A stretch of 45,770 nucleotides of DNA from Flavobacteriaceae bacterium (GCA_021151665.1 JAGKWW010000021.1:1-45770); one strand, 5' to 3'. Shown: positions 8,257 through 17,373, counted from the stretch's first letter. Notes: generated from the sequence alone by a model not told the origin. Program-made: numbers and translations.

Positions 8257-11200
8257 ATGAAACGATTGATTCCCCAAGTCAATTTGTGTCTTCAGCCTGT
8301 GTACATCCTTCTTGCCTGCCTTTCGGGCATACTTTCTTATGCCCAGTGTACACCTGCGGGAGACCAGACCACTTATGGTACAAACCAATGGATTGGTTAT
8401 GTTTATTCTGATACCAACGCTTACCTCACCACTCCGGCAACGGTTAATGCGGCAACTTACCGCGGGTTCATAACCGAGGCAGATGCGTTTGATCGCGATT
8501 ACGCCGCCGGATCAGTATCAGGAACGAACCTGTGTGGTGCTTATGCCGATAATTTTGGTATAAAATATAAAATGCGGAAGGTGTATTCGCCGGGCTATTA
8601 CAGTATCACTGTGGGAGCCGACGACGGTTACCGCCTGAGTATTGATGGTGGGGCTACCTTCCTTACTGCACTCAGCGACTGGACTCCGCACGCTTATCTT
8701 TCAAAAACCGCTACGGTATACCTGAGCGGAAGTACCGATCTCGTTCTCGAATTCTTTGAACGGACGGGAAATGCACGTGTAAGTTTCAGCACTGCCTATG
8801 CAGGTTGCGATAATACTGCGCCAACTTCGATAACAGCAACCGCCTCTGCATTAGATTGTGTTACAACGACCACAACACTTACGGCATCGGGAGGGACACT
8901 TGCTGCTGGTGGTACCTATCAGTGGGGCACGGGAACAGTTGCCGGACAAAACATCATATCGGGCCAGTCTGCGGCTTCTGTAACGGTAAGCCCATCGGCT
9001 ACGGCTGTTTATTGGGTAAGGCGTGTAAACGCATCGCCATGCGGCGGATATTCTGATGCGGCCTATACAACCATTTCAGTAACTCCTCCTGCAGGAAACC
9101 CGGCTGTTTTTGGAGATAACACCTGGAACGTGTACGGGTATAACGGAAGCAATCTTGACCTTACAGCCGACACGTATAAAGGCTACTATACCCAGGGTAC
9201 ACTAGGGTTCGACTCGACCGCAGCCTGGGACACTAATGGAGCAATTTCTTCGGCACCAGGCTGGCAGGGTTGCACGGTTCCGGCAGATATGTTCACCTTT
9301 GTGCACAAGCGCAAGGGGTTTCCGTGCGGCAGGTATACTGTAACCATGAAAAGGTGGGATGATGAAGCCATAGTTTACATTAACGGTGTTCAGGTTTGGT
9401 ACAAGGCCTCATGGAGCGGTGGTATCGTTACAGATATAGTAGGTATTTTCGACCTTAATGAGAATTCCACGATAGAGGTTCGCGTACGGGATATAAACAG
9501 CAATGCCAACGCCGTTATGACACTTACGCCGTCTGCCGTACCGCCAACATATATATCAGGGAACGCTAACCTGTATTGCAATTCGGCTTCAACAGTGCTT
9601 ACTGCTGCGGCCGGTAGTGTAAGCGGCAACACGGTGTATCAGTGGGGTATAGGAACCGTGGGCGAAAACGTACTTACAGGGCAAACAGGGCCTTCAATTA
9701 CTGTGTCTCCTGTTGTTAATACAACATATTGGGTAAGGCTTGCAGATTATAATGCGTGCTCTTACTACAGTTCGGCGGTTACCGCAAATGTTACCGTATC
9801 GGGCACTCCGGGCAATCCTGCCGAATACGGCGACTTTAGCTGGAATGCTTATGCTTATTCGGGCAACAGCCTGGCGCTTTCTAATGTTTCCTATCTTGGC
9901 TATTATATCCAGAACACGCTTGGCTTCGATACAACGAGCGGAACTAACAGCTGGACTGCTACGACATCGCCATCTTCAGCAGCCGGATTTATGGGCTGTA
10001 ATGTCCCTAATGACAATTTTGTCCTGGTTTATAAAAGGCGTGGATTCAACTGCGGTTCTTACCAGCTTGCGTTTACGCGTTGGGATGACGACGCGGAGCT
10101 TTACATAGACGGTGTAAAGGTTTGGTCTAAGGCAGTGTGGAGCGGTAGCGCTCCGCTAAACGATATTGTTGGCACCTATACCCTGAACGAAAACTCTACT
10201 GTAGAATTCCGGGTTCATGAGAATACGGGCTCTTGCAACGCGACACTTGTAATCACTCCGCTTTCAGTTGTGAGTACAGCCCCATCGGCTATCGCGGCCC
10301 CATCGGTAGCGCTTTGCGGAGGCAATGCCACACTTACTGCCATGGGCGGAACCTTGGGTGCGGGCGCCTCTTACCAATGGGGAACCGGTACTGTAGGTTC
10401 TAATATTATTGCATCGGCCACAGGGGTGTCGGTTACCGTGAATCCTCAGGTTACGACCACTTATTGGGTACGCATTAAAAATAACAACTGTGGTACCTAT
10501 ACTTCAGCGGCTACAGTTACAGTAAATGCTACAGTAACAATACCGGGCATATTATCTTCTGCAATTACAACGGTTTGCAAGAACAGCCTTCCGCAGGCAA
10601 TCACGCTTTCAGGCCATACTGGCAATATAGTAAAATGGCAGTATGCAAACGATGCTGCTTTTACCAGTGGAGTAACAGATATAGCAAACAACACTACAAG
10701 CCTCACACCTGCACAGATAGGCCCACTTACGGCTACCCGCTATTTCAGGGCGGTAGTTCAGAATGGTGCCTGCAGCCAGCTTACTACTCCGGTATTCCAG
10801 CTTACCGTGCCTGCACCTGTAGTTTGGGACGGCTCATGGAGTGCAATGCCGTCTGTAAATACCGCAGTAGAGGTACGCTCGGCCCTTACGCTCGATAGTG
10901 ACCTGAACGTATGCTCGTGCGAGGTAAAAAATAACGCAGTATTTACGGTGTCGTCCGGAGTTAACCTTACCGTAAAAGGCAAGATCACGGTTGCGCAGGG
11001 CTCCAATCTAGTTGTGCAGAATAATGCATCGATTCTGCAGGCTGATAATGTTGCCAATGAAGGGAACATAGAATTTCATCGTAACAGCTCAAAGGTAAAA
11101 AGGCTTGATTACACCATGTGGTCTTCACCGGTAGATGGTCAGCAATTGCTTGCGTTTTCGCCTCAAACACTTACCAACCGCTTTTACGAATATGTAACGG

Positions 11201-12378
11201 CTACCAACCAGTACGCCGCTATAGCACCCCAAAGTAATTTTGAGGCTGGAAAGGGTTACCTTATCCGTACACCTAATAATCATCCTGTTACGGCAACCGT
11301 ATATGCAGGTACATTTACAGGTACTCCCCATAATGGCACAATTGAAAGACAGGTATACCAGACCGGCACAGATTCTTACAATGCGATAGGCAACCCTTAC
11401 CCTTCACCTATAAGCGTTCAGCAGTTCATAGATGCCAATTCAGCGAACATTGAAGGTACGCTTTGGTTTTGGAGGAAGACCAACGACTATACCCAGTCCA
11501 GCTATACCACGCTTACTAAATTAGCCTATGTGGCCAACAGGGCGCCGGGTGGTGAAAACGAGTATGCGGTTGACCCGAATGGAGTGATTAATGCAGGACA
11601 GGGCTTTATCGTACTCAGCAAAAATGGGGGCAATGTTGTCTTTACTAACAATATGCGTGTGGGCAACAGCTCCAACCAGTTCTTCAGGATGAGCAGCCAG
11701 GAAGATCCAGCTTCAAGGTTCTGGCTTAACCTAACGGATAACAACGGCTTATTCTCGCAGGCGGTAGTTGGGTACACGCCCGAAGCCACTCTGGGCTACG
11801 ATAATGGAATCGACGGTCGGGCATTTACAGATAATAACATCAACCTTTACTCTCTGCAGGGGGATAACAAATTAGCGATACAGGGCCGTCCTGCATTTAC
11901 GGCTACCGATGTAGTTCCGTTAGGAATAAAAGCTACCGCTGCCGGAAGCTATACTTTTGCGTTGGGCGATAAGGACGGACTTTTTGCACAGGGCCAGAAA
12001 GTATACGTTGCCGACGCGCAGACGGGAAGTGTTACCGACCTATCGCAGACGAGCTATACGTTTGCGACTGATGCCGGTACTTTTGAAAACCGTTTCCGCA
12101 TTGTGTATTCTGAAACTGCCCTCGGAACAGATAACCCGGTATTTACAGCGTCTCAGGCGGTGGTCTACGCACAAGGCAGGCAAGTGGCTGTAAGCGCCCC
12201 TCAAAATATAAAGTCAGTAGCCGTATATGACGTACTTGGCAAGCTGCTTTTCGAAAAGAATAATATTGCTGCCACAAGCTATACTTCAGCCGACCTTAAT
12301 GCTACACAGCAATTACTCATTGTGAAGGTTACGTTTGAAGACAACCAGGCGGTTTCAAAGAATATTATGCTGAAGTAA
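8257..12378 (+). CDS. Secreted T9SS cargo protein with three PA14-like and several Ig-like modules
   Basis: The 1373-residue product has three PA14-like modules (about 42-185, 281-428 and 519-665) alternating with Ig-like repeats that share QWGTGTV and TVSP...YWVR (about 189-275, 431-515, 676-760). Another Ig-like domain (about 762-852) and the long C-terminal module and sorting domain of the upstream gene follow. Each PA14-like unit has the paired aspartates typical of calcium-binding PA14/GLEYA lectins: ADDGYRLSIDG (Asp122-123), RWDDEAIVYING (368-369) and RWDDDAELYIDG (610-611). Units two and three also share GC-VP-D and GF-CG cysteine motifs. Carbohydrate binding at the surface is likely but inferred. 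An in-frame ATG at 8239 is possible; 8257 (MKRLIPQVN) gives a better signal peptide ending in SYAQ. Confidence 0.83.
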   Translation: MKRLIPQVNLCLQPVYILLACLSGILSYAQCTPAGDQTTYGTNQWIGYVYSDTNAYLTTPATVNAATYRGFITEADAFDRDYAAGSVSGTNLCGAYADNFGIKYKMRKVYSPGYYSITVGADDGYRLSIDGGATFLTALSDWTPHAYLSKTATVYLSGSTDLVLEFFERTGNARVSFSTAYAGCDNTAPTSITATASALDCVTTTTTLTASGGTLAAGGTYQWGTGTVAGQNIISGQSAASVTVSPSATAVYWVRRVNASPCGGYSDAAYTTISVTPPAGNPAVFGDNTWNVYGYNGSNLDLTADTYKGYYTQGTLGFDSTAAWDTNGAISSAPGWQGCTVPADMFTFVHKRKGFPCGRYTVTMKRWDDEAIVYINGVQVWYKASWSGGIVTDIVGIFDLNENSTIEVRVRDINSNANAVMTLTPSAVPPTYISGNANLYCNSASTVLTAAAGSVSGNTVYQWGIGTVGENVLTGQTGPSITVSPVVNTTYWVRLADYNACSYYSSAVTANVTVSGTPGNPAEYGDFSWNAYAYSGNSLALSNVSYLGYYIQNTLGFDTTSGTNSWTATTSPSSAAGFMGCNVPNDNFVLVYKRRGFNCGSYQLAFTRWDDDAELYIDGVKVWSKAVWSGSAPLNDIVGTYTLNENSTVEFRVHENTGSCNATLVITPLSVVSTAPSAIAAPSVALCGGNATLTAMGGTLGAGASYQWGTGTVGSNIIASATGVSVTVNPQVTTTYWVRIKNNNCGTYTSAATVTVNATVTIPGILSSAITTVCKNSLPQAITLSGHTGNIVKWQYANDAAFTSGVTDIANNTTSLTPAQIGPLTATRYFRAVVQNGACSQLTTPVFQLTVPAPVVWDGSWSAMPSVNTAVEVRSALTLDSDLNVCSCEVKNNAVFTVSSGVNLTVKGKITVAQGSNLVVQNNASILQADNVANEGNIEFHRNSSKVKRLDYTMWSSPVDGQQLLAFSPQTLTNRFYEYVTATNQYAAIAPQSNFEAGKGYLIRTPNNHPVTATVYAGTFTGTPHNGTIERQVYQTGTDSYNAIGNPYPSPISVQQFIDANSANIEGTLWFWRKTNDYTQSSYTTLTKLAYVANRAPGGENEYAVDPNGVINAGQGFIVLSKNGGNVVFTNNMRVGNSSNQFFRMSSQEDPASRFWLNLTDNNGLFSQAVVGYTPEATLGYDNGIDGRAFTDNNINLYSLQGDNKLAIQGRPAFTATDVVPLGIKATAAGSYTFALGDKDGLFAQGQKVYVADAQTGSVTDLSQTSYTFATDAGTFENRFRIVYSETALGTDNPVFTASQAVVYAQGRQVAVSAPQNIKSVAVYDVLGKLLFEKNNIAATSYTSADLNATQQLLIVKVTFEDNQAVSKNIMLK

Positions 12379-12418
12379 TTCGGTATAATTGTTTAGTAAT
12401 TTTTTTAGTTGGATGCAG

Positions 12419-12446
12419 GTAAAGGCGGCTGGAAGGCCGCCTTTAC
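12419..12446 (+). terminator. 3' UTR hairpin after the PA14/Ig T9SS cargo gene
   Basis: GTAAAGGCGGC (12419-12429) pairs with GCCGCCTTTAC (12436-12446) around TGGAAG. The 34 or so bases before it (from 12385) are nearly identical to those before the hairpin at 8013, with one extra T. The T tract is weak (CTATTT). Confidence 0.7.
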
Positions 12447-12468
12447 TATTTCGCTAAATTTACCAGCC

Positions 12469-12497
12469 AAAAAAAAGCGCCCCTTTCGGAGCGCTTT
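12469..12497 (-). terminator. Terminator of the acyl-CoA carboxylase operon
   Basis: On the minus strand AAAGCGC pairs with GCGCTTT around a ten-base loop that can add a further CC/GG pair, and a run of eight T follows. It begins 19 bases after the stop codon of the carboxylase beta subunit. Confidence 0.8.
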
Positions 12498-12515
12498 AAG
12501 TTTACTATAGTGAAT

Positions 12516-14057
12516 CTATAATGGGATGTTACCGTGCTTTCTTTTCGGGGTATCCACCACTTTATTTTCGAGTACCGAAAATGCTTTCATTAGTTTGATG
12601 CGTGTATCTTCAGGAAGGATCACTTCGTCTACAAATCCACGCTGTGCTGCCGTATATGGATTGGCAAATTTATCGGCATATTCTGCTTCTTTTTCGAGAA
12701 GCTTGGCTGCGGGATCCTGGGATTCGGCAATCTCCTTTTTAAAAATGATCTCAGAGGCTCCCTTGGCACCCATTACCGCAATCTCGGCAGTAGGCCACGC
12801 AAAGTTGAAGTCGGCGCCGATGTGTTTTGAGTTCATAACATCATACGCACCACCATACGCCTTACGTGTAATCAGTGTAACCCGCGGCACAGTCGCTTCA
12901 CTAAGTGCATACAGCAGCTTGGCGCCATGCACGATGATGCCATTCCACTCCTGGTTGGTACCCGGAAGGAAGCCCGGAACGTCTACAAGCACCAGCAACG
13001 GGATGTTGAAGCAGTCGCAGAAACGGGTGAAGCGTGCTGCTTTTATCGAGCTGTTCACATCCAGTACGCCTGCAAGATGCTGCGGCTGGTTGGCCACAAT
13101 ACCAATGCTGCGTCCGCCGAGGCGCGCAAAGCCCACGATGATGTTCTCGGCATAATCTTTATGGATTTCGTAAAACGATTCGTCATCGATAATTCCCGAG
13201 ATTACCTTGTGCATATCATATGGCTTGTTGGCATTGTCAGGAATAATGCCGTTAAGCTGTTCACGCTTTTCGGTACCCGGCGTATAGGGGATTTTTGGTG
13301 TCGTTTCGCGGTTGTTTTGCGGAAGGTAGCTCATCAGTCGCTTCAGGTCCTCGAGGCATTCTACATCGTTGGCCGATGTGATATGCGCCACACCCGATTT
13401 GGTAGAGTGTGTACTGGCTCCGCCCAATTCTTCAGAGGTCACCGTTTCGTTGGTCACCGTCTTTACTACGTTGGGCCCGGTAACAAACATATAGCTGGTA
13501 TTCTCTACCATCATCGTAAAGTCGGTCATGGCAGGGGAATACACCGCCCCGCCGGCGCATGGCCCCATAATAGCAGAGATCTGCGGGATCACGCCCGACG
13601 ATTGTACATTACGGAAGAAGATATCGGCATAACCCCCCAGAGAGCGTACGCCTTCCTGGATGCGTGCCCCACCCGAGTCGTTGAGCCCGATCATCGGAGC
13701 ACCGGTACGAACCGCCATATTCATTACTTTACATATCTTTTCGGCATGCGTTTCAGATAGTGCACCGCCAAAAACGGTAAAGTCCTGCGCAAATATGTAT
13801 ACCAGCCGGCCGTTTATGGTGCCGTATCCTGTAATTACACCATCGCCGAGATAAGTTTCTTTGTCCATCCCGAAATCGGTAGTCCGATGGGTTACCAGCA
13901 TCCCGATCTCTTCAAATGAACCTTCATCCAGCAAATACGCTACACGCTCGCGCGCAGTGAGTTTCTTTTTCTGGTGTTGGGTATCTATCCTTTTTTGCCC
14001 GCCGCCCAGATGGGCAAGCGCGATTTTATCCTCTAATATTTTTATTTTGTCTTCCAT
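12516..14057 (-). CDS. pccB: Acyl-CoA (propionyl-CoA type) carboxylase beta subunit
   Basis: At 513 residues this is a full-length biotin-dependent carboxyltransferase of the crotonase fold. The N-terminal half has ARERVAYLLDEGSFEEIG and GYGTINGRLVYIFAQDFTVFGG, and the glycine-rich oxyanion segments NDSGGARIQEGVRSLGGY and GPCAGGAVYSPA. The C-terminal half has DVPGFLPGTNQEWNGIIVHGAKLLYA and AKGASEI. It ends in HGNIPL, a hallmark of propionyl-CoA and related carboxylase beta chains. It transfers the carboxyl group from biotin to an acyl-CoA, most likely propionyl-CoA, giving methylmalonyl-CoA. Substrate cannot be fixed from sequence; acetyl-CoA or methylcrotonyl-CoA are less likely alternatives. 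It is the last gene of a three-gene operon, two bases after the biotin carboxylase. Confidence 0.9.
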   Translation of the reverse strand: MEDKIKILEDKIALAHLGGGQKRIDTQHQKKKLTARERVAYLLDEGSFEEIGMLVTHRTTDFGMDKETYLGDGVITGYGTINGRLVYIFAQDFTVFGGALSETHAEKICKVMNMAVRTGAPMIGLNDSGGARIQEGVRSLGGYADIFFRNVQSSGVIPQISAIMGPCAGGAVYSPAMTDFTMMVENTSYMFVTGPNVVKTVTNETVTSEELGGASTHSTKSGVAHITSANDVECLEDLKRLMSYLPQNNRETTPKIPYTPGTEKREQLNGIIPDNANKPYDMHKVISGIIDDESFYEIHKDYAENIIVGFARLGGRSIGIVANQPQHLAGVLDVNSSIKAARFTRFCDCFNIPLLVLVDVPGFLPGTNQEWNGIIVHGAKLLYALSEATVPRVTLITRKAYGGAYDVMNSKHIGADFNFAWPTAEIAVMGAKGASEIIFKKEIAESQDPAAKLLEKEAEYADKFANPYTAAQRGFVDEVILPEDTRIKLMKAFSVLENKVVDTPKRKHGNIPL

Positions 14058-14059
14058 GG

Positions 14060-15502
14060 CTACTGTATTGGCAGTCGTAAAATTTTCTGGTCTTCGGTAT
14101 ATTGCTTCAGGGCGATTTGCGCAGCAATGTAGGCTTCATTGCGCAATTGGTCCTTCAGCAGGTCGGCATTGTAGTATTTTTTTACGAAATGCGTGTCAAA
14201 GTTCCCTGAGCGGAAAGCCTCATGATCGCACACAAAGGTGCCGAACGGCAGTGTGGTTAGCACACCCTTTATCTCATAATTGGCAATGGCTTCCTTCATG
14301 AGTTCGATAGCTTCTTCCCGTGTTTTGCCATAAGTGATCAGCTTGGCAAGCATAGGGTCGTAATAAATAGGCACATCCATTCCCTGTTCAAAGCCATTGT
14401 CTACCCGTATTCCCGGGCCTTCCGGCAGTTTGTACACGTCAAGGTGGCCCACGTTTGGTGCGAAGTCGTTCAAGGGGTCTTCGCAGTACACGCGAAGCTC
14501 GAGGGCGTGTCCTTTTATCGTCAGGTTGTCCTGTTTTACGGGCAACTCCTCACCGCGCGCCACGCGTATCTGGAGTTCTACAAGGTCAAGCCCGGTTATC
14601 ATTTCGGTTACCGGGTGCTCCACCTGCAGGCGGGTGTTCATTTCAAGAAAATAGAAATTCAGGTTTTCATCCACCAGGAATTCCACCGTACCGGCGCCAA
14701 GGTAATCGCATGCTTTGGCCACCTTTACAGCAGCTTCTCCCATCGCTTTCCTTATTTCAGGGGTAAGTACCGCAGAGGGCGCTTCCTCTACAACCTTCTG
14801 ATGGCGGCGCTGAATGCTGCACTCGCGTTCGAAAAGGTAGAGTATATTTCCATGGCTGTCTGCCATTACCTGTATTTCTACGTGGCGCGGCGACCCAACA
14901 TATTTTTCGATAAAAACAGATCCGTCGCCAAAGGCGGAAGTGGCCTCACTGATAGCGCGCTCCATTTGCGGAACGAATTCATCGGCATTTTCTACCACCC
15001 TCATTCCTTTTCCGCCGCCGCCCGCAGAGGCCTTTATAAGTATCGGGAAACCTATTGCTTTCGCGGCTTCTTTGGCTTTTTCTACGTCGGTTATCGCTTC
15101 ATCTATTCCCGGAACCATGGGTATGTTGTAGGCTTTTACGGCATCTTTTGCGCCAAGCTTGCTTCCCATAATGCGTATCGCGTCCGGTTTCGGGCCAATG
15201 AACGTGATACCGTTCTTTTCTACTTCTTCGGCAAAGTTGGCGTTCTCACTTAAGAAGCCGTAGCCGGGATGGATGGCATCGGCGCCGGTGGCTTTTGCGG
15301 CCTCTATAATGCGGCTGGCCACCAGGTAAGACTGGCTCGAAGGCGCCTCACCGATCAAAACCGCTTCGTCGGCAAACTTCACGTGAGGTGCATTACGGTC
15401 GGCAACAGAATATACCGCCACTGTTTTAATACCCATTTGTTTGGCGGTCTTCATCACGCGGATAGCAATCTCGCCCCTGTTGGCTACTAATATCTTTTTC
15501 AT
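14060..15502 (-). CDS. accC: Biotin carboxylase subunit of acyl-CoA carboxylase
   Basis: The 480-residue protein is a standalone biotin carboxylase. It opens with KKILVANRGEIAIRVMKTA, followed by the preATP-grasp domain (about 1-115), an ATP-grasp domain with the glycine loop KASAGGGGKGMR (about 120-330), the catalytic segment EMNTRLQVEHPVTE and a C-terminal domain (about 335-445). It carboxylates the biotin of the carrier protein using ATP and bicarbonate. A stray C-terminal extension (KQYTEDQKILRLPIQ) follows the core. It sits between the biotin carrier and the beta subunit with one- and two-base gaps, so the three are translated from one transcript. Whether it also serves acetyl-CoA carboxylase in fatty acid synthesis is unknown; flavobacteria usually have another accC. 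Confidence 0.92.
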   Translation of the reverse strand: MKKILVANRGEIAIRVMKTAKQMGIKTVAVYSVADRNAPHVKFADEAVLIGEAPSSQSYLVASRIIEAAKATGADAIHPGYGFLSENANFAEEVEKNGITFIGPKPDAIRIMGSKLGAKDAVKAYNIPMVPGIDEAITDVEKAKEAAKAIGFPILIKASAGGGGKGMRVVENADEFVPQMERAISEATSAFGDGSVFIEKYVGSPRHVEIQVMADSHGNILYLFERECSIQRRHQKVVEEAPSAVLTPEIRKAMGEAAVKVAKACDYLGAGTVEFLVDENLNFYFLEMNTRLQVEHPVTEMITGLDLVELQIRVARGEELPVKQDNLTIKGHALELRVYCEDPLNDFAPNVGHLDVYKLPEGPGIRVDNGFEQGMDVPIYYDPMLAKLITYGKTREEAIELMKEAIANYEIKGVLTTLPFGTFVCDHEAFRSGNFDTHFVKKYYNADLLKDQLRNEAYIAAQIALKQYTEDQKILRLPIQ

Positions 15503-15503
15503 C

Positions 15504-15989
15504 TTATTCGAATTCGATTAATAACTGCCCTTTGTCTACCGCATCTCCTTTTTGCACCGCGATAGTCTTTATGACCCCCGCACGTGGCGACTGGAACGAG
15601 TTTTCCATTTTCATCGCCTCAAGGATCAGCAGGTTTTCACCGGCTTGTACCTCCTGACCAACGGCAACGCTTATCTCAAGTATAAGGCCCGGTATAGGTG
15701 CTTTAATTTCGTTTACCTGTTTGGCCGCACCTACTTCAAAGCCCATTTTTTTAATGAGCATATCCAGCGGATTGGCAATAGTCACAGTATAGGTGTTGTT
15801 GTTAATGCGTACTGTATACTCCCGTGACCGAAAATCGGATTCAACAACTGCTGCAGTATAGGGTTTGTTTTCACTGATCACATGCCATTCGCCCGTGCCG
15901 GTAGGAATAGCGTCGAAAGAGGAAAGGCTGGTCCCGTCGATGTCAAATTCCTCAGAATTGTTGACGGTAAGCTTGTAGTTATTACTCAT
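15504..15989 (-). CDS. Biotin/lipoyl carrier subunit of acyl-CoA carboxylase
   Basis: The 161-residue protein carries a biotinyl domain at its C-terminus (about 90-161) with the biotinylation sequence LEAMKMEN, in which the lysine carries biotin. The N-terminal part (1-85) is a beta-rich region resembling the BT or linker domain of fused carboxylase alpha chains, as if an alpha chain had been split into this gene and the downstream biotin carboxylase. It is the first gene of the operon. A TATATTTA on the minus strand at 16010-16017 is one base away from the -7 consensus and might be its promoter, but no -33 box was seen. Confidence 0.88.
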   Translation of the reverse strand: MSNNYKLTVNNSEEFDIDGTSLSSFDAIPTGTGEWHVISENKPYTAAVVESDFRSREYTVRINNNTYTVTIANPLDMLIKKMGFEVGAAKQVNEIKAPIPGLILEISVAVGQEVQAGENLLILEAMKMENSFQSPRAGVIKTIAVQKGDAVDKGQLLIEFE

Positions 15990-16182
15990 GTCGGCTTAAA
16001 TTAGAAGTGTAAATATAGCTAAAGAAAAACGTTTTCGTTAACAGAACTTTTACCTTTTTGGTCATTAGGTATAGCTGCGCAAAAAAAAAATCAATTCCCT
16101 GTAACAATTTTTAGCTTAGGACGTCTTATAGGTATCAGTCATCAATCAAATCACTGAATAGTTTGAGTTTAGTTTACGGTTT

Positions 16183-16208
16183 AAAGCCTTCCGGGAGCGG
16201 GAGGCTTT
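16183..16208 (-). terminator. Hairpin after the MFS transporter gene
   Basis: AAAGCCTTCC (16183-16192) and GGGAGGCTTT (16199-16208) form a stem with one G-T pair around GGGAGC, directly beyond the stop codon. The T run is longer on the plus strand; on the minus strand only TTTAAA follows, so termination of the MFS gene is plausible but weak. Confidence 0.5.
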
Positions 16209-16209
16209 T

Positions 16210-17373
16210 TTATTTCCGGAATTTCGAAACGGTGACTAATAAAAAGGCGAGAAGGCACCACGCCAGCATTTGCCATGAAACCATTTCCCACCCGCCGGCT
16301 TTCCAGCATTGGATGCCGACGAATGTACCGGCGGACCCGCCAATAAAATAGCTTGTCATGTAGGCGGTGTTGATCCGGCTGTGTGCTGTTTCGTCAAGAG
16401 TATAAATTGTAGCAACGTTAGTAACCTGTGTAGCCTGCACACCAACATCCAGTAGCAGCACCGCAATAGCTATCGCCGGGACCGAAAGTGGCATTACCAG
16501 CAGGAGCATTACCGCAGCCACGACCATCCCGACCGTAATTTGAAGTGAGCGCTTTGGACTTCCTTTATCGGCCAGGCCACCAAACATAGGCGCGAGCAAT
16601 GCACCGGCAATAGCAATAATCCCGAAAAGGCCTATAGTGTCGGGCCCGTAACCGAACGGGGCGCCCGAAAGATGGAACGTTAGCGTTGTCCAGAATGAGC
16701 AAAAGATGCCAAATACAAGCGCACCGAGTAATGCGGTTCGCCGCAGAAGGGCAAACCTTTTCAGTTGTGAAAGCGTAGACTTTATCAAGGAAAAGTAGCT
16801 GCCGGTAAAGGCCGGGGCCACGTCCGGAAGGGAAGCGTTTACCATAAGCCCAGCGCCTGTTACCATTAACGATGAGATACCGTATACGTAGCGCCAACCC
16901 AGCGAGCCGGCAATGAATCCGCTGAAAACCCTTGCCGCAAGGATGCCTACCAGGATGCCCGTAAAAATGATGCCCACGGTACGCCCCCGGTTCTTTTTGT
17001 CGAGGCTTGCCGCCATCGGTAAAATTACCTGCGCCGCCACGCTCAGAATGCCTGTGAGCAGGCTAAAGACGCACATCACAAAAAAGTTCTGAACGAAAGT
17101 TGTGCCTGCAAGCACTAGTACGAGCAATGCCATCAACAGCAGTATGAGTTTTTTCCGGTTCAGCCTGTCACCAAGCGGAGTGATAAAAAATAAGCCCATA
17201 CCGTACCCCGCCTGTGCAAGCACCGAGATTATCCCTGCGCTGCTTTCCGTCACATTGAAATCCCTGGCAATATCCCGAAGGATAGGTTGGTTATAATAAA
17301 TATTCGCTACGCATATACCTGCGGCTACCGACATTACGGCAATTTGTGTTTTGCTTATCGAAGTTTGCTGCAT
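16210..17373 (-). CDS. MFS transporter (arabinose-efflux-permease type)
   Basis: This 387-residue membrane protein has about twelve hydrophobic segments. The MFS loop 2-3 motif is present as PLGDRLNRKK, and YYNQPILRDIARDF near the start is typical of the YnfM/AraJ-like DHA1 exporters. The second half contains MFGGLADKGS, the matching loop 8-9 motif. Substrate is unknown; drug or small-metabolite efflux is the family's usual role. The frame can be extended to 17454, but the extension covers both an exact TAATTTTG promoter box (17389-17396) and the nuo terminator, and encodes a non-membrane arginine-rich leader. MQQTSISKTQ at 17373 is therefore preferred. It appears to be monocistronic. Confidence 0.87.
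   Translation of the reverse strand: MQQTSISKTQIAVMSVAAGICVANIYYNQPILRDIARDFNVTESSAGIISVLAQAGYGMGLFFITPLGDRLNRKKLILLLMALLVLVLAGTTFVQNFFVMCVFSLLTGILSVAAQVILPMAASLDKKNRGRTVGIIFTGILVGILAARVFSGFIAGSLGWRYVYGISSLMVTGAGLMVNASLPDVAPAFTGSYFSLIKSTLSQLKRFALLRRTALLGALVFGIFCSFWTTLTFHLSGAPFGYGPDTIGLFGIIAIAGALLAPMFGGLADKGSPKRSLQITVGMVVAAVMLLLVMPLSVPAIAIAVLLLDVGVQATQVTNVATIYTLDETAHSRINTAYMTSYFIGGSAGTFVGIQCWKAGGWEMVSWQMLAWCLLAFLLVTVSKFRK

Noticed and set aside
8820..10800. Possible CRISPR-like or minisatellite repeats in the PA14/Ig gene
   Set aside because: The recurring segments are protein-level domain repeats of about 230 residues with diverged DNA, not short identical repeats with spacers.
12927..13760. 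277-codon plus-strand ORF opposite the carboxylase beta subunit
   Set aside because: It lies fully inside a well-supported gene on the other strand and shows no recognisable motif or upstream signal.
14444..15253. 269-codon plus-strand ORF opposite accC
   Set aside because: Its residues follow from the reverse of the ATP-grasp coding sequence; no domain or start signal was seen.
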